A stretch of 64,000 bases of DNA from Thalassobium sp. (GCA_002733205.1 NVUW01000003.1:248001-312000); one strand, 5' to 3'; shown: positions 38,425 through 47,610, numbered from the stretch's first letter. Translations and numbers: made by a program. The notes: generated by a model from the letters alone, not told the origin.

Positions 38425-38771
38425 TCGCTGAGCCGCTGGCGCAGCGGCAAAGGCCGGCGGCATATATCTGCCGCTGGCCCTGATAAATCCCCTCCCTATC
38501 CCCATCCCTGATTATGTTCTGCACAAAAGCTACTGGCAGCAGGTCAAAACAAACCATTATTTGTTCAGTTTTTGTCATTATTCTCTGACCAAACAGTCAT
38601 TTTATTGGCAAATAGCCAAAACAGCCGACAGTCAAATTGCCAACTTCCTGCCATACCAAATACAACAAAGCCTATAAGTCTTTGTTTTTAAAGAGAAATA
38701 AAGACCCAAAAATACTGGCACAAAAATAGCTTTGCACTGATCAGGAATCATTTACCTGTACGAGGTAACTC
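38425..38771 (+). other. 347-base intergenic region with hairpins and an AT-rich half
   Basis: The left part has two adjacent GC-rich hairpins after the aminotransferase stop: GCCGCTG-GCG-CAGCGGC (38432-38448) and GGCCGGCGGCA-TATATC-TGCCGCTGGCC (38452-38479). No T-run follows, so they may stabilise the mRNA end or act as poor terminators. The right part is AT-rich and contains TTGGC-AAATA-GCCAA (38605-38619) and an inverted TTGGCAA...TTGCCAA pair (38605-38611, 38637-38643), possible operator halves for the diguanylate cyclase gene. No open reading frame of note. Confidence 0.5.
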
Positions 38772-39728
38772 ATGGTCAGTCCGTTACACAGCAACGGCCG
38801 GGCAGAACTCCAGGACGACAAGATCGTATCCAGTATCGGAGACCTGGCACCCAAGCCTGATATACGCCCGGAAGTGCTGCTGAGGCTGTCGGGCAAATTG
38901 CAGACAACTCTGGAGCTGTCACAGCTGCTGGAAATCTTCTTTGAAGAAATTCAGCAGGCGGTGTTGGTCGACGGCATCAGTTTCAGCCATAACGCCCACA
39001 ACCTGCTGCTCAGCTATGGCCGTAACAGCGTTCACAGCGCCAGTTACCGTCTGCAGACCCAACAGGATTATATGGGTGATCTGGCATTTCACCGCTCTAC
39101 CCGCTTCCGCGAGCATGAGCTGGCGAACCTGGAAGGTCTGCTTACCACACTGGTCTACCCAATGCGTAACGCCCTGCGTTACCACGAGGCGCTGGCGGCG
39201 GCGTTCCGCGATCCGCTGACCGGAGCCGGCAACCGGGTCGCACTCGATAAAACGCTGCAACGGGAAATCGAGCTGACCAAGCGCCATGGTCAGCAGCTGT
39301 CGATTCTGATGCTGGATCTTGATCACTTCAAACTGGTCAACGACGAGTTTGGCCACAGCATGGGCGACAAGGTGCTGAAAGAAGCGGTTACCTGCATTAC
39401 CGGCTGTATCCGCCAGACCGACATGTGCTTCCGCTATGGTGGCGAAGAGTTTCTGGTCATGCTCAGCAATGCTGAACACGCCGGGGCACTGCGCATTGCA
39501 GAGCGAATCCGTATGAGCATCAGTTCACTGGCTTTCAGTAATGAAAAAGGCCGCTTGCAGGTCACCACCAGTATCGGCTGCGCCACACTGACCATGGAAG
39601 ACAGTATGGATTCACTGGTACAACGTGCCGATAAAGCGCTGTATCAGGCCAAACACAACGGCCGTAACCGGGTCGTGTGTGATACCGATGACGAGCTGGA
39701 TACTCCGCCGTCCAAAAGCTTGCTGTAG
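38772..39728 (+). CDS. Diguanylate cyclase (GGDEF domain)
   Basis: This 318-residue cytoplasmic protein has an N-terminal region of about 145 residues, without membrane segments, that looks like a degenerate GAF-type sensor. A complete C-terminal GGDEF domain (about 146-305) follows, with DPLTGAGNR, DLDHFKLVND, and the active-site loop RYGGEEFLVM (GGEEF at 223-227). The product-inhibition I-site RxxD is present as RQTD (214-217), five residues before GGEEF. It should make cyclic di-GMP from two GTP and be feedback-limited. The input signal is unknown. It is a single-gene unit ended by a bidirectional terminator. Confidence 0.92.
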   Translation: MVSPLHSNGRAELQDDKIVSSIGDLAPKPDIRPEVLLRLSGKLQTTLELSQLLEIFFEEIQQAVLVDGISFSHNAHNLLLSYGRNSVHSASYRLQTQQDYMGDLAFHRSTRFREHELANLEGLLTTLVYPMRNALRYHEALAAAFRDPLTGAGNRVALDKTLQREIELTKRHGQQLSILMLDLDHFKLVNDEFGHSMGDKVLKEAVTCITGCIRQTDMCFRYGGEEFLVMLSNAEHAGALRIAERIRMSISSLAFSNEKGRLQVTTSIGCATLTMEDSMDSLVQRADKALYQAKHNGRNRVVCDTDDELDTPPSKSLL

Positions 39729-39738
39729 CCCGCCTGAT

Positions 39739-39776
39739 GGCATAAAAAAGCCGCTCATTGAGCGGCTTTTTTATGC
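39739..39776. terminator. Bidirectional terminator between the GGDEF gene and rluB
   Basis: AAAAAAGCCGCTCATTGAGC followed by GGCTTTTTT forms a symmetric stem GCCGCTCA/TGAGCGGC with A and T runs on both sides, placed between convergent genes. It can end transcription from both strands. Confidence 0.93.
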
Positions 39777-39792
39777 TGAATCAATTCGACAC

Positions 39793-40662
39793 TCAGTCGA
39801 TCTTTTTCTTCTGCCGTGGCTTTGGCGCCGAGGTCTTACGGGCGGTCGCCTGCTGACGGATCTTCTGGCGTTTGGCTACACGCTGGAACTGTTCTTTCTC
39901 GCGCCCGATCATGCGTTTGGTTTGCTTACGCTCAATCCCCACCAGATCGGCCAGGTCGTTGACTTCACGCTGCCCCAGCTCAACCCAGGTACCAACAGGA
40001 ACGTTGGACGGCATAAATATGCAGCCATAACGTACGCGTTTCAGACGGCTGACGGCAATGCCCTGACTCTCCCACAGGCGACGGACTTCACGGTTTTTAC
40101 CTTCCATCAGTACCACGTGATACCACTTGTTCTGGCCTTCACCATCGAAGAACTTAACGTCGGTAAAGCGGGCCACGCCATCATCCAGCATCACGCCTTC
40201 TTTCAGGCGTTCGATCATTGCTTCATCAACGTCGCCACGGACGCGTACGGCGTATTCGCGGTCAACCCCGGAGGATGGGTGCATCAGTTTATTAGCCAGC
40301 TCACCGTCGGTGGTAAACAGCAACAAACCGCTGGTATTGATGTCCAGACGACCGATATTAACCCAACGCTCGCCTTTGGTTTTCGGCAGGTGATCAAACA
40401 CCGTTGGTCGGCCTTCCGGATCTTTCAGGGTGCAGACTTCACCCACCGGCTTGTTATAGGCCAGTACACGGCGTGAGCGACCAGCATCTTCCAGGTTCAC
40501 CTGGCGGCCATCGACACGCACATCGTCATAACGGCTGGCACGGTCGCCGAGTTTGGCGGTTACGCCGTTAACACTGACACGGCCTTCGCCGATCCAGCGC
40601 TCGACTTCACGACGGGAAGCCACGCCGGCCAGTGCCAGCAATTTTTGGATACGTTCATTCAT
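39793..40662 (-). CDS. rluB: 23S rRNA pseudouridine synthase RluB
   Basis: This 289-residue RsuA/RluB/E/F-family enzyme isomerises U2605 (E. coli numbering) of 23S rRNA. An S4 RNA-binding domain (residues 1 to about 60; [21 protein letters not shown]) precedes the catalytic domain with the Asp in [20 protein letters not shown] and the [13 protein letters not shown] motif. The C-terminal tail is long and basic ([17 protein letters not shown]). It is the last gene of the trpS-trpS-scpA-scpB-rluB unit, four bases after scpB. Confidence 0.94.
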   Translation of the reverse strand: MNERIQKLLALAGVASRREVERWIGEGRVSVNGVTAKLGDRASRYDDVRVDGRQVNLEDAGRSRRVLAYNKPVGEVCTLKDPEGRPTVFDHLPKTKGERWVNIGRLDINTSGLLLFTTDGELANKLMHPSSGVDREYAVRVRGDVDEAMIERLKEGVMLDDGVARFTDVKFFDGEGQNKWYHVVLMEGKNREVRRLWESQGIAVSRLKRVRYGCIFMPSNVPVGTWVELGQREVNDLADLVGIERKQTKRMIGREKEQFQRVAKRQKIRQQATARKTSAPKPRQKKKID

Positions 40663-40665
40663 GAT

Positions 40666-41796
40666 TTATCGGTCTTCTTTATTCGCAGCTGCGTCAGGGG
40701 CATCCGGCCGCACCACGTCAGGGGTTTGGTTAAATAAACTCGGAACTTCCTGAGTCCGTTGAACGGGAACGTCGCTGGCATCATTGCCGTGCTGTTCACC
40801 GGGTGTTTGTATGTGTTCTGGTTCTGTTGCTTCCGGCTCTGCTGTTTCAGCAGCGTCGGCGGCGGTTTGCTCTGCCGTTGCTGCGACAGGCTCAGGTTCT
40901 TCTGTCGCCACCGCCAGGTCATCGGCTACGGACAATTCATCCGCTGCCGGGGCATAGGCGACTTGTGTTTCCTGTTCTCGCTCTTCTTCAGCGGCTTTCT
41001 GTTCCAGCCGCTCCAGCAAATCGCCGATGCTGCGCTTTTTCGGTTGGCCACCATTATCCGCTTCGTCATCGTCGCCGTCATCCCGCGCAAACAGATTACT
41101 TTCTACCCGTGCGACAATATCGGCGGCTTTGGCCAGATCTTCTTCGGTGGTGGCGAGTACATCGGCACCGCGCTGCGCCACTTCTTCGTCGCTGCGGAAT
41201 TCAAAATCTTTGGCCGGTTCTTTACGCGCTTCAGCATCGTCGCCCAGTTCCAGCTTACGATTGGCGTCATCCAGCTCGCGGATTTCTCCCAGACTGGGCA
41301 GGTCTTCGAGGCTTTTTAAGCCAAAATAGTCAAGAAACTCACGCGTGGTGGCATACATCGATGGCCGCCCCGGCACATCGCGGTAACCCACAACCCGGAC
41401 CCATTCGCGTTCGAGCAGCGTTTTCATAATGCTGGAACTGACCACTACACCACGCACATCTTCAATATCGCCACGGGTAATGGGCTGACGATAGGCAATC
41501 AATGCCAGGGTTTCCAGCAGCGCCCGTGAATATCGCTGCGGCCGCTCATCCCATAAGCGTGCCACCCAGGAGGCCACTTCGGTACGCACCTGCAGGCGAT
41601 AACCGGAGGCCACTTCCGTCAGCTCAATTCCCCGGCCGAGTAAATCCTGCTTCAGCTCAGTTAATGCGGCTTTTAATTCAGACGGCAACGGAAGGCGGTC
41701 TTCATCAAACAGGCTCTGCATGCGCTCCAGCGATAACGGGCCGCCAGCCGCCATCAACGCTGCTTCGAGGATATTTTTTAATGGCGGTTGCATCAT
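40666..41796 (-). CDS. scpB: Segregation and condensation protein ScpB with a long acidic tail
   Basis: Residues 1 to about 185 form the conserved ScpB pair of winged-helix domains (LKNILEAALMAAGGPLSLER, RYSRALLETLALIAYRQPIT, REFLDYFGLKSLEDLPSL). ScpB joins ScpA and SMC in the chromosome condensation complex. The rest, about 190 residues, is low in hydrophobics, rich in Glu, Asp, Ala and Pro, with one predicted helix (KKRSIGDLLERLEQKAAEEE), and is probably disordered. Many ScpB proteins end near 200 residues, so this is an extended form. It overlaps scpA by 4 bases. Confidence 0.93.
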   Translation of the reverse strand: MMQPPLKNILEAALMAAGGPLSLERMQSLFDEDRLPLPSELKAALTELKQDLLGRGIELTEVASGYRLQVRTEVASWVARLWDERPQRYSRALLETLALIAYRQPITRGDIEDVRGVVVSSSIMKTLLEREWVRVVGYRDVPGRPSMYATTREFLDYFGLKSLEDLPSLGEIRELDDANRKLELGDDAEARKEPAKDFEFRSDEEVAQRGADVLATTEEDLAKAADIVARVESNLFARDDGDDDEADNGGQPKKRSIGDLLERLEQKAAEEEREQETQVAYAPAADELSVADDLAVATEEPEPVAATAEQTAADAAETAEPEATEPEHIQTPGEQHGNDASDVPVQRTQEVPSLFNQTPDVVRPDAPDAAANKEDR

Positions 41797-42722
41797 GACA
41801 GCTCTCCGTCCTGCTGATACGAGGGCGCCCCTGCGGCGCTGTGTTCCCGGGCACGCAAGTGAATCGGGCCGAAAGTATCCTGCTGCACAATGTCGATCAA
41901 GGATTCTTTCACCAGTTCAAGAATCGCCAGAAAGGTGACGACCACCCCCAGCTTGCCTTCACTGGGATCAAACAGCGCCCGGAACGACATAAAGTGTCCA
42001 CTCTGCAGCCGCGCCAGTACGTCGCTCATGCGCTCACGGGTCGATAACTGTTCACGGTGGATTTCGTGGTGTTCAAAGCGCTCAGCACGGCGCAGTACTG
42101 CAGCAAACGCCAGCATCAGCTCACGCATTTCCACTTCCGGGTGCACCCGTTCCTGAATGCGGTCGGGAGCATCCACTTCCGGCAGAAAAATATCGCGCTC
42201 CAGCCGGGGCAGCTCGTCGAGATTTTCGGCCGCTGTTTTAAAGCGTTCGTATTCCTGCAAGCGTCGCAGCAACTCAGCGCGTGGGTCATCTTCTTCCTCG
42301 TCGCCATTGCCTTCGCGGTTACGCGGCAACAGGACGCGGCTTTTAATTTCCGCCAGCATGGCCGCCATCACCAGATATTCTCCGGCCAATTCCAGCTGCA
42401 TGGCCTGCATCATATCGATATATTCAATGTACTGATCAACGATTTCGGAGACATTCACTTCAAGAATGTCGAGATTCTGCTTACGGATCAGGTAAAGCAA
42501 TAAATCCAGCGGGCCTTCGAACTGCTCAAGAATCACTTCCAGCGCATCCGGCGGAATGTACAGATCCAGTGGCAGCTGGGTCATCGGTTCGCCCTGCACC
42601 AGCGCGAATGGCATCTCCTGCTGACCGGTTTTTACCCGCATCCGCGCTTTGGATAAATCGGGCACAGGCTCTGCGGCAACCACTGGCGGCAGAATGTTGT
42701 CTGCAGGCTCGTTCGTACTCAT
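41793..42722 (-). CDS. scpA: Segregation and condensation protein ScpA
   Basis: This 309-residue kleisin bridges the SMC heads. The N-terminal SMC-neck-binding helix is in EVILEQFEGPLDLLLYLIRK, followed by NLDILEVNVSEIVDQYIEYI and ELAGEYLVMAAMLAEIKSRV, and the C-terminal winged helix contains GKLGVVVTFLAILELVKESL. About 55 residues precede the conserved region, slightly longer than in many ScpA proteins. It overlaps trpS-2 and scpB by 4 bases each. The trpS-scpA-scpB-rluB order is common among pseudomonad relatives. Confidence 0.94.
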   Translation of the reverse strand: MSTNEPADNILPPVVAAEPVPDLSKARMRVKTGQQEMPFALVQGEPMTQLPLDLYIPPDALEVILEQFEGPLDLLLYLIRKQNLDILEVNVSEIVDQYIEYIDMMQAMQLELAGEYLVMAAMLAEIKSRVLLPRNREGNGDEEEDDPRAELLRRLQEYERFKTAAENLDELPRLERDIFLPEVDAPDRIQERVHPEVEMRELMLAFAAVLRRAERFEHHEIHREQLSTRERMSDVLARLQSGHFMSFRALFDPSEGKLGVVVTFLAILELVKESLIDIVQQDTFGPIHLRAREHSAAGAPSYQQDGELS

Positions 42723-43933
42723 CGGTAACCCAATCCCATCGCTTCCCGTACCTCAACCATGGTGCTGCGCACCGCATCCCGCGCCCGTTCACTGCCTTCA
42801 GCCAGAATACGCACCAGTAATTCCGGATTTTGTTCAAACTGTTGTGCACGTTCACGGATCGGCGTCTGTTCGGCAATGATCGCATCAGTGACCGGCTGCT
42901 TGCATTCCAGACAACCCCAGGCTGCGCTGCGGCAGTTATTCTGCACGCGCTCGCAGGTAGCAGCATCGGAATACACCGTATGAAAATGCCAGACCGGGCA
43001 TTTCTGCGGATCTCCGGCATCGGTCAGACGGATACGCGCCGGATCGGTCTGCATGGTGCGCACTTTTTTCGCGACATCATCCGGCTCTGCGCGCAGCGGA
43101 ATCATATTGCTGTACGATTTGGACATCTTTTGTCCATCCAGTCCTGGCATCCGTGATGCTGTCGTCAGCAAGGCCTGCGGTTCAGCCAGAATATTTTTGC
43201 CGATGCCTTCGAGATAGCCCAGCAATCGTTCTTTGTCCGCCAGGGTCAGATTGCTCTGCTCTTTCACCAGCGCCTGAGCGGTATGCAACGCCTCGACATC
43301 ACCATGGCTGAGGTAAGCATTGCGCATCTGTTGGTACAGCGCGGAAGCTTTTTTACCCAGCTTTTTGACCGCCGCCAACGCATTGGCTTCAAAGCCGGGT
43401 TCACGGCCATACAGATGGTTAAAACGGCGGGCAATGTCACGGGCGATTTCAATATGCGCTTCCTGATCACCGCCAACCGGCACCAGGCCTGCACGGTAAG
43501 CCAGAATATCGGCACTCTGCAGCAGTGGGTACCCCAGAAAACCGTAGGTATTCAGATGTTTATCCAGCAGTTTGTCCTGCTGATCTTTATAGCCCGGCAC
43601 CCGCTCCAGCCAGGAGATAGGCGTAATCATCGACAGCAGCAAATGCAGTTCGGCCAACTCCGGCACCTGACTCTGCACAAACAGCGTCGCTGAACCGGGA
43701 TTAACCCCCGCCGCTAACCAGTCAATCAGCAGATTGCGGCTTGAGCGCTGGGTGCCGGCAGCGGTTTCATAATCGGTGCTTAACGCGTGCCAGTCGGCAA
43801 TAAAAAAGAAGCACTCAAATTCGTGCTGCAGTTTTACCCAGCTTTTTAATACGCCGTGATAGTGGCCCAGATGCAGCTGACCGGTCGGGCGCATGCCCGA
43901 CACTACCCGCCTCTGCGGATCCACGGCACTCAA
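42719..43933 (-). CDS. Tryptophanyl-tRNA synthetase with Fe-S-type cysteine motif
   Basis: This 404-residue class I synthetase has the HIGH-type motif HLGH (21-24, in TGQLHLGHYHG) and KMSKS (269-273). It is longer than bacterial TrpRS (about 330-350). An insert near 180-250 contains KKLGKKASALYQQMRNAYLS. Four cysteines, C312, C334, C341 and C344, are spaced C-x21-C-x6-C-x2-C, nearly the C-x22-C-x6-C-x2-C of the Thermotoga maritima TrpRS that holds a [4Fe-4S] cluster in the anticodon-binding region. It overlaps scpA and follows a second TrpRS, so it may be the stress or backup enzyme, or the reverse. Confidence 0.9.
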   Translation of the reverse strand: MSAVDPQRRVVSGMRPTGQLHLGHYHGVLKSWVKLQHEFECFFFIADWHALSTDYETAAGTQRSSRNLLIDWLAAGVNPGSATLFVQSQVPELAELHLLLSMITPISWLERVPGYKDQQDKLLDKHLNTYGFLGYPLLQSADILAYRAGLVPVGGDQEAHIEIARDIARRFNHLYGREPGFEANALAAVKKLGKKASALYQQMRNAYLSHGDVEALHTAQALVKEQSNLTLADKERLLGYLEGIGKNILAEPQALLTTASRMPGLDGQKMSKSYSNMIPLRAEPDDVAKKVRTMQTDPARIRLTDAGDPQKCPVWHFHTVYSDAATCERVQNNCRSAAWGCLECKQPVTDAIIAEQTPIRERAQQFEQNPELLVRILAEGSERARDAVRSTMVEVREAMGLGYR

Positions 43934-43967
43934 CGGCTATTCCTCTTGCGCTCGCGTCTTAAAGACA

Positions 43968-44984
43968 TCAGGCCAGCTTAAAGATGCCAACGGCTTCGCG
44001 CACCTGTTCCAGCAACGGCTGGCTGATGGCGCGGGCTTTGATAGCGCCCTTCTGCAGTTCAGCTTCGATATCGGCCGGGCGCGCCAGCAAATCGTTGTAA
44101 CGCTCACGCGCTTCACCGATTTCGGCGTTAATCAGGCCAAACAGTTGTTTTTTGGCATCGCCCCAGCCAATACCCTCGGCAAATGCCTGACGCATTTCAG
44201 CGGTTTGCTCAGCCGTGGCAAACGCCTGCCAGATCTGGAACACGGTAGAGGAATCCGGATCTTTCGGCTCACCCGGTTCCAGCAGGTTGGTTTTGATTTT
44301 ATTGATGTGTTTCTGCAGCTGCTTTTCGGTCAGGAACAGCGGAATGGTGTTGCCGTAGCTTTTGCTCATTTTACGGCCATCAAGGCCCTGCAGTACCGAC
44401 ACCTGATCGTCTACCTGATAATCCGGCAGCGTCAGCAGCGGCTCTTTTTTACAGTAGATATGGTTAAAACGACCAGCGATATCGCGCGCCATTTCAACGT
44501 GCTGAATCTGATCTTTGCCGACCGGTACTTTATTGGCGTTAAACATCAGAATATCGGCGGCCATTAATACCGGGTAGCTGAACAGACCCATGGTGATGGC
44601 TTTGTCGGCATCTTCGTTTTCGGCCAGATTGGCATCCACCGCAGCCTTATAAGCATGGGCGCGGTTCATCAAGCCTTTGGCGCAGACACAGTTAAAAATC
44701 CAGGTCAGTTCCGGAATTTCGCGAATATCCGACTGGCGGTAGAACACAGAATTATTGGTGTCCAGGCCCAGCGCCAGCCAGGTAGCGGCGATTTCCATGG
44801 TGGACTGATGCACCGCGGCCGGGTCCTGACATTTGATCAGGGCATGATAATCGGCGAGGAAATAAAACGTATCGTTAGCCTGATCCTGACTGGCGGCAAT
44901 GGCCGGACGGATGGCGCCAACATAGTTCCCCAGATGCGGGGTGCCTGTGGTTGTAATACCGGTTAATACACGCTGCTTGCTCAT
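43968..44984 (-). CDS. trpS: Tryptophanyl-tRNA synthetase
   Basis: This 338-residue class I synthetase charges tRNA-Trp. It begins [20 protein letters not shown], with the HIGH-type motif HLGN (17-20), and has KMSKS in [15 protein letters not shown], plus the tryptophan-binding region [21 protein letters not shown] use ATG at 44984; the open extension to 45029 contains the promoter. The first gene of the operon, it is 34 bases before the Fe-S-type TrpRS. It has no C312-like cysteine cluster. The two TrpRS proteins are only distantly alike. Confidence 0.94.
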   Translation of the reverse strand: MSKQRVLTGITTTGTPHLGNYVGAIRPAIAASQDQANDTFYFLADYHALIKCQDPAAVHQSTMEIAATWLALGLDTNNSVFYRQSDIREIPELTWIFNCVCAKGLMNRAHAYKAAVDANLAENEDADKAITMGLFSYPVLMAADILMFNANKVPVGKDQIQHVEMARDIAGRFNHIYCKKEPLLTLPDYQVDDQVSVLQGLDGRKMSKSYGNTIPLFLTEKQLQKHINKIKTNLLEPGEPKDPDSSTVFQIWQAFATAEQTAEMRQAFAEGIGWGDAKKQLFGLINAEIGEARERYNDLLARPADIEAELQKGAIKARAISQPLLEQVREAVGIFKLA

Positions 44985-45024
44985 ACTGCCCTGCTTGGTC
45001 AACGACGGAATCTGAAAACGCGCC

Positions 45025-45053
45025 ATCATACCGGTTTTAGCGGCGCGTTTCAG
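45025..45053 (-). promoter_or_regulatory. Candidate sigma-70 promoter for trpS-trpS-scpA-scpB-rluB
   Basis: On the minus strand CTGAAA, a 17-base spacer and TATGAT (four of six and five of six consensus matches) lie about 41 bases before the chosen trpS ATG. Confidence 0.45.
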
Positions 45054-45089
45054 TCTCTGTTAGCCGTTGTTGCCTGCCGTTTTTGCGAC

Positions 45090-45710
45090 TCAGAGAAAAT
45101 CACTGGCGTCGCCGACGCCCTGACGCAGCACGACCGGTATTTCATCGGTCATATCAATCACCGTGGTCGCCTCAAATCCGCAATGGCCGCCATCAATCAC
45201 CAGCTCCAGCTCATGCTCCAGTGATTGACGGATATCGTAAGGATCAGACAGCGGCAGCTCATCACCAGGCATGATCAGTGAGGTGGTCATCAGTGGCTCG
45301 TTCATTTCTTCCAGCAACGCCATGGCGATGGGATTGTTGGGCACGCGAATACCAATGGTGCGTTTTTTCGGATGCATCAGCAGGCGCGGTACTTCGCGCG
45401 TGGCTTCCAGAATAAAGGTGAAAGCTCCCGGCGTGTGCGCCTTTAGCATGCGGTATTTGGTGTTGTCGACCTTGGCGAACAACGACAGTTCGGACAAGTC
45501 CCGGCACAGCAGAGTGAAGTTATGCTTTGGCGGTAACTGACGCAGACGATGGATCCGGTCGGTGGTTTTTTTATCGCCGATGCGGCCAGCCAGCGCATAA
45601 GCACAGTCGGTTGGAATAACCGCCAAACCGCCATTACGGATAATTTCTGCAGCCTGTTTGATCAGCCGCGCCTGAGGATTGTCAGGATGAATCTGGAAAA
45701 ATTGGCTCAC
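45090..45710 (-). CDS. yciO: YciO, Sua5/YrdC-family protein
   Basis: This 206-residue protein matches E. coli YciO nearly end to end: MSQFFQIHPDNPQARLIKQA, then PPKHNFTLLCRDLSELS and TIGIRVPNNPIAMALLE, and the ending VLRQGVGDASDFL. The family shares the fold of threonylcarbamoyl-AMP synthase (TsaC/Sua5), which makes the precursor for t6A37 of tRNA, but YciO is not essential and its activity is weak or different. It lacks the C-terminal Sua5 domain. The gene follows yciV with a palindromic spacer. Confidence 0.93.
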   Translation of the reverse strand: MSQFFQIHPDNPQARLIKQAAEIIRNGGLAVIPTDCAYALAGRIGDKKTTDRIHRLRQLPPKHNFTLLCRDLSELSLFAKVDNTKYRMLKAHTPGAFTFILEATREVPRLLMHPKKRTIGIRVPNNPIAMALLEEMNEPLMTTSLIMPGDELPLSDPYDIRQSLEHELELVIDGGHCGFEATTVIDMTDEIPVVLRQGVGDASDFL

Positions 45711-45729
45711 TAAAGCTCCTTAAAGCCTG

Positions 45730-45756
45730 CTGACAGCAGCGATCGCTGCTGCTCAG
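45730..45756. repeat. Palindrome between yciV and yciO
   Basis: CAGCAGCGATCGCTGCTG (45734-45751) is a perfect 18-base palindrome without loop, extended by CTGA/TCAG arms with one unpaired base. It is centred on a GATC site. It may be an operator or a cruciform-forming site, or it may fold in the yciV-yciO mRNA. No T-run, so not a terminator. Confidence 0.55.
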
Positions 45757-45778
45757 GAATCATAAAACGATGACAGAA

Positions 45779-46627
45779 TCAGGCCCAGCTCTGCCACACG
45801 GGCGTCACATCCGCCGGGAATGGCGGCATAACCCCCAGATCAAGTCCGAAACGATTCGGGCCATGAAAATCACTGCCACAGGAACCCAGCAGTTCAAATT
45901 CGCGGGCAAGCCCTGCCATCTGACCACGCTGGTTATTGTCCATCTGGCCATACGCCACTTCCAGTCCACGACCACCGGCATCGACAAAATCGGCCAGACA
46001 GGCACGCAGTTTGGTTCGGGTCATATTATAAAGATGGGCATGGGCCATCACCGGAATACCACCGGCGGCGGCAATCCACTGCACCACCGTTGCCATCTCT
46101 GGCCAGCTGGCTTTGACATCACCGGGTTTACCGGCACCGAGGTATTTATTAAAGGCCACCGCCATCGACGGCACCAGACCTTTATCAATCAGATATTGAG
46201 CAAAATGCGGACGACCAATGGATTCTCCACCCGCATACGCCTGAACTTCGGCCAGATCGATGTCGTGCTTCAGACGCTTGCTGACACGTTCAGCAATAAT
46301 CTGTGAACGACTGCTGCGGGCTTCCGTCTGCGCCTGCTCAGCGGCGCGCATGACGTCGGATTCGGGGTCAAAATTAAGGCCGACAATGTGAATAGTGACA
46401 CCGCCCCAGATGCAGGACAGTTCAATACCGGGAATCAGTCGCACGCCGAGTTCCTGTGCGGCAGCCTGACCAAGACGATAGCCTTCGGCGGTATCATGAT
46501 CAGTAATGGCCAGGGTTTTTACGCCGCGTTCCGCCGCCCGCGCAACCAGCTCAGCCGCCGGTAATTTGCCGTCGGAAGCGGTGCTGTGGCAATGAAGATC
46601 GATTTCTGAGTTCACGTGGACGCTCAC
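45779..46627 (-). CDS. rnm: PHP-domain 5'-3' exoribonuclease (YciV/RNase AM)
   Basis: This 282-residue PHP-domain enzyme shows the metal ligands in DLHCHSTASDGKLP (HxH near residues 13-15), AITDHDTAEGY, the Glu in GIELSC, and the C-terminal GSDFHGP. E. coli YciV (also TrpH or RNase AM) removes 5' nucleotides from RNAs, trims 23S, 16S and 5S rRNA ends and degrades pAp. It is divergent from yciB across 53 bases and ahead of yciO. Length is normal. Confidence 0.92.
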   Translation of the reverse strand: MSVHVNSEIDLHCHSTASDGKLPAAELVARAAERGVKTLAITDHDTAEGYRLGQAAAQELGVRLIPGIELSCIWGGVTIHIVGLNFDPESDVMRAAEQAQTEARSSRSQIIAERVSKRLKHDIDLAEVQAYAGGESIGRPHFAQYLIDKGLVPSMAVAFNKYLGAGKPGDVKASWPEMATVVQWIAAAGGIPVMAHAHLYNMTRTKLRACLADFVDAGGRGLEVAYGQMDNNQRGQMAGLAREFELLGSCGSDFHGPNRFGLDLGVMPPFPADVTPVWQSWA

Positions 46628-46680
46628 TCCTGGTTACGCCATAATCGCCCCATTGTAATGACACTGAAGCCACTAAGCGA

Positions 46681-47283
46681 ATGAAGTTACTTCTCGACTA
46701 CCTGCCCATCGTCCTTTTCTTTCTGGTTTATAAGTGGGCTCCCGAGCTGACCGGGCAACTGGCACCGTATCTGTCTGACGAATACATCACCCTGTTCCAT
46801 GAAATGCCGATGCTGCTGGCTACTGCCGTTTTAATTCCGGCCACCATACTGCAGGTTCTTTATATCCGCGCCACCACCGGTAAGGTGGAAAAAATGCATC
46901 TGATTACCCTGGCCATGGTGGTTCTTCTCGGCGGAGCCACCCTGATTCTGCGCGATCAGGTCTTTATTATGTGGAAGCCGACCATCGTTAACTGGTTATT
47001 TGCGGCGGCCTTCCTCGGCAGTCAGTGGTTTACCCAAAAATCGTTTCTGCAACGCATGATGGAGCAAGCCGTTACCTTGCCTGCCGACGTCTGGGCACGT
47101 CTGAATTACGCCTGGGTGGCTTTCTTTGTGTTAAGCGGTGTGGCAAACCTGTACGTGGCCTATACCTTCTCTGAAGATATCTGGGTTGATTTTAAATTCT
47201 TCGGTTTGCTGGGGCTGACCATCCTATTTATTATCGGCCAGTCACTGTTTTTATATCGCTACATGAATAAAGAGGAGCAGTAA
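46681..47283 (+). CDS. yciB: Inner membrane septation protein YciB (IspZ)
   Basis: This 200-residue membrane protein has five or six hydrophobic segments and the family start [20 protein letters not shown], then [20 protein letters not shown] and [17 protein letters not shown]. Members affect septation and cell-envelope integrity and interact with divisome and elongasome proteins; the molecular role is not fixed. It starts the plus-strand yciB-yciI unit, with yciI two bases later. Confidence 0.94.
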   Translation: MKLLLDYLPIVLFFLVYKWAPELTGQLAPYLSDEYITLFHEMPMLLATAVLIPATILQVLYIRATTGKVEKMHLITLAMVVLLGGATLILRDQVFIMWKPTIVNWLFAAAFLGSQWFTQKSFLQRMMEQAVTLPADVWARLNYAWVAFFVLSGVANLYVAYTFSEDIWVDFKFFGLLGLTILFIIGQSLFLYRYMNKEEQ

Positions 47284-47285
47284 GC

Positions 47286-47585
47286 ATGTGGTACGCCATT
47301 ATCAGTCAGGATGTGCCTGACAGCCTGGAAAAACGTCTGTCTGTACGTCCGGCTCACCTGCAGCGCCTGCAGGATTTAACTGCCGCCGGTCGTCTGCTGA
47401 TTGCCGGTCCGCACCCCGCGATCGACAGTGAAGATCCGGGCAGTGCCGGTTTCAGCGGCAGCCTGGTTGTGGCTGAATTTGCTTCTCTTGCAGACGCTCA
47501 GGCCTGGGCTGATGCCGATCCTTACGTCAGCGCTGGTGTATACCAGCAGGTAACGGTTAAGCCGTTCCGTAAAGTCCTTCCCTGA
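47286..47585 (+). CDS. yciI: YciI-like protein
   Basis: This 99-residue protein has a dimeric alpha+beta (ferredoxin-like) fold of the YciI family: [20 protein letters not shown], then [11 protein letters not shown] with the His, and [20 protein letters not shown] with the Asp of the proposed His-Asp pair. A hydrolase or dehalogenase-like role has been suggested, but the substrate is unknown. It lies two bases behind yciB, as in E. coli. Confidence 0.93.
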   Translation: MWYAIISQDVPDSLEKRLSVRPAHLQRLQDLTAAGRLLIAGPHPAIDSEDPGSAGFSGSLVVAEFASLADAQAWADADPYVSAGVYQQVTVKPFRKVLP

Positions 47586-47610
47586 ACGGAAAAATAAAAA
47601 GGTATTTGTT

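Noticed and set aside
39625-40476. 283-residue open frame on the plus strand
   Set aside because: It starts inside the GGDEF gene, runs through a terminator and is antisense to rluB.
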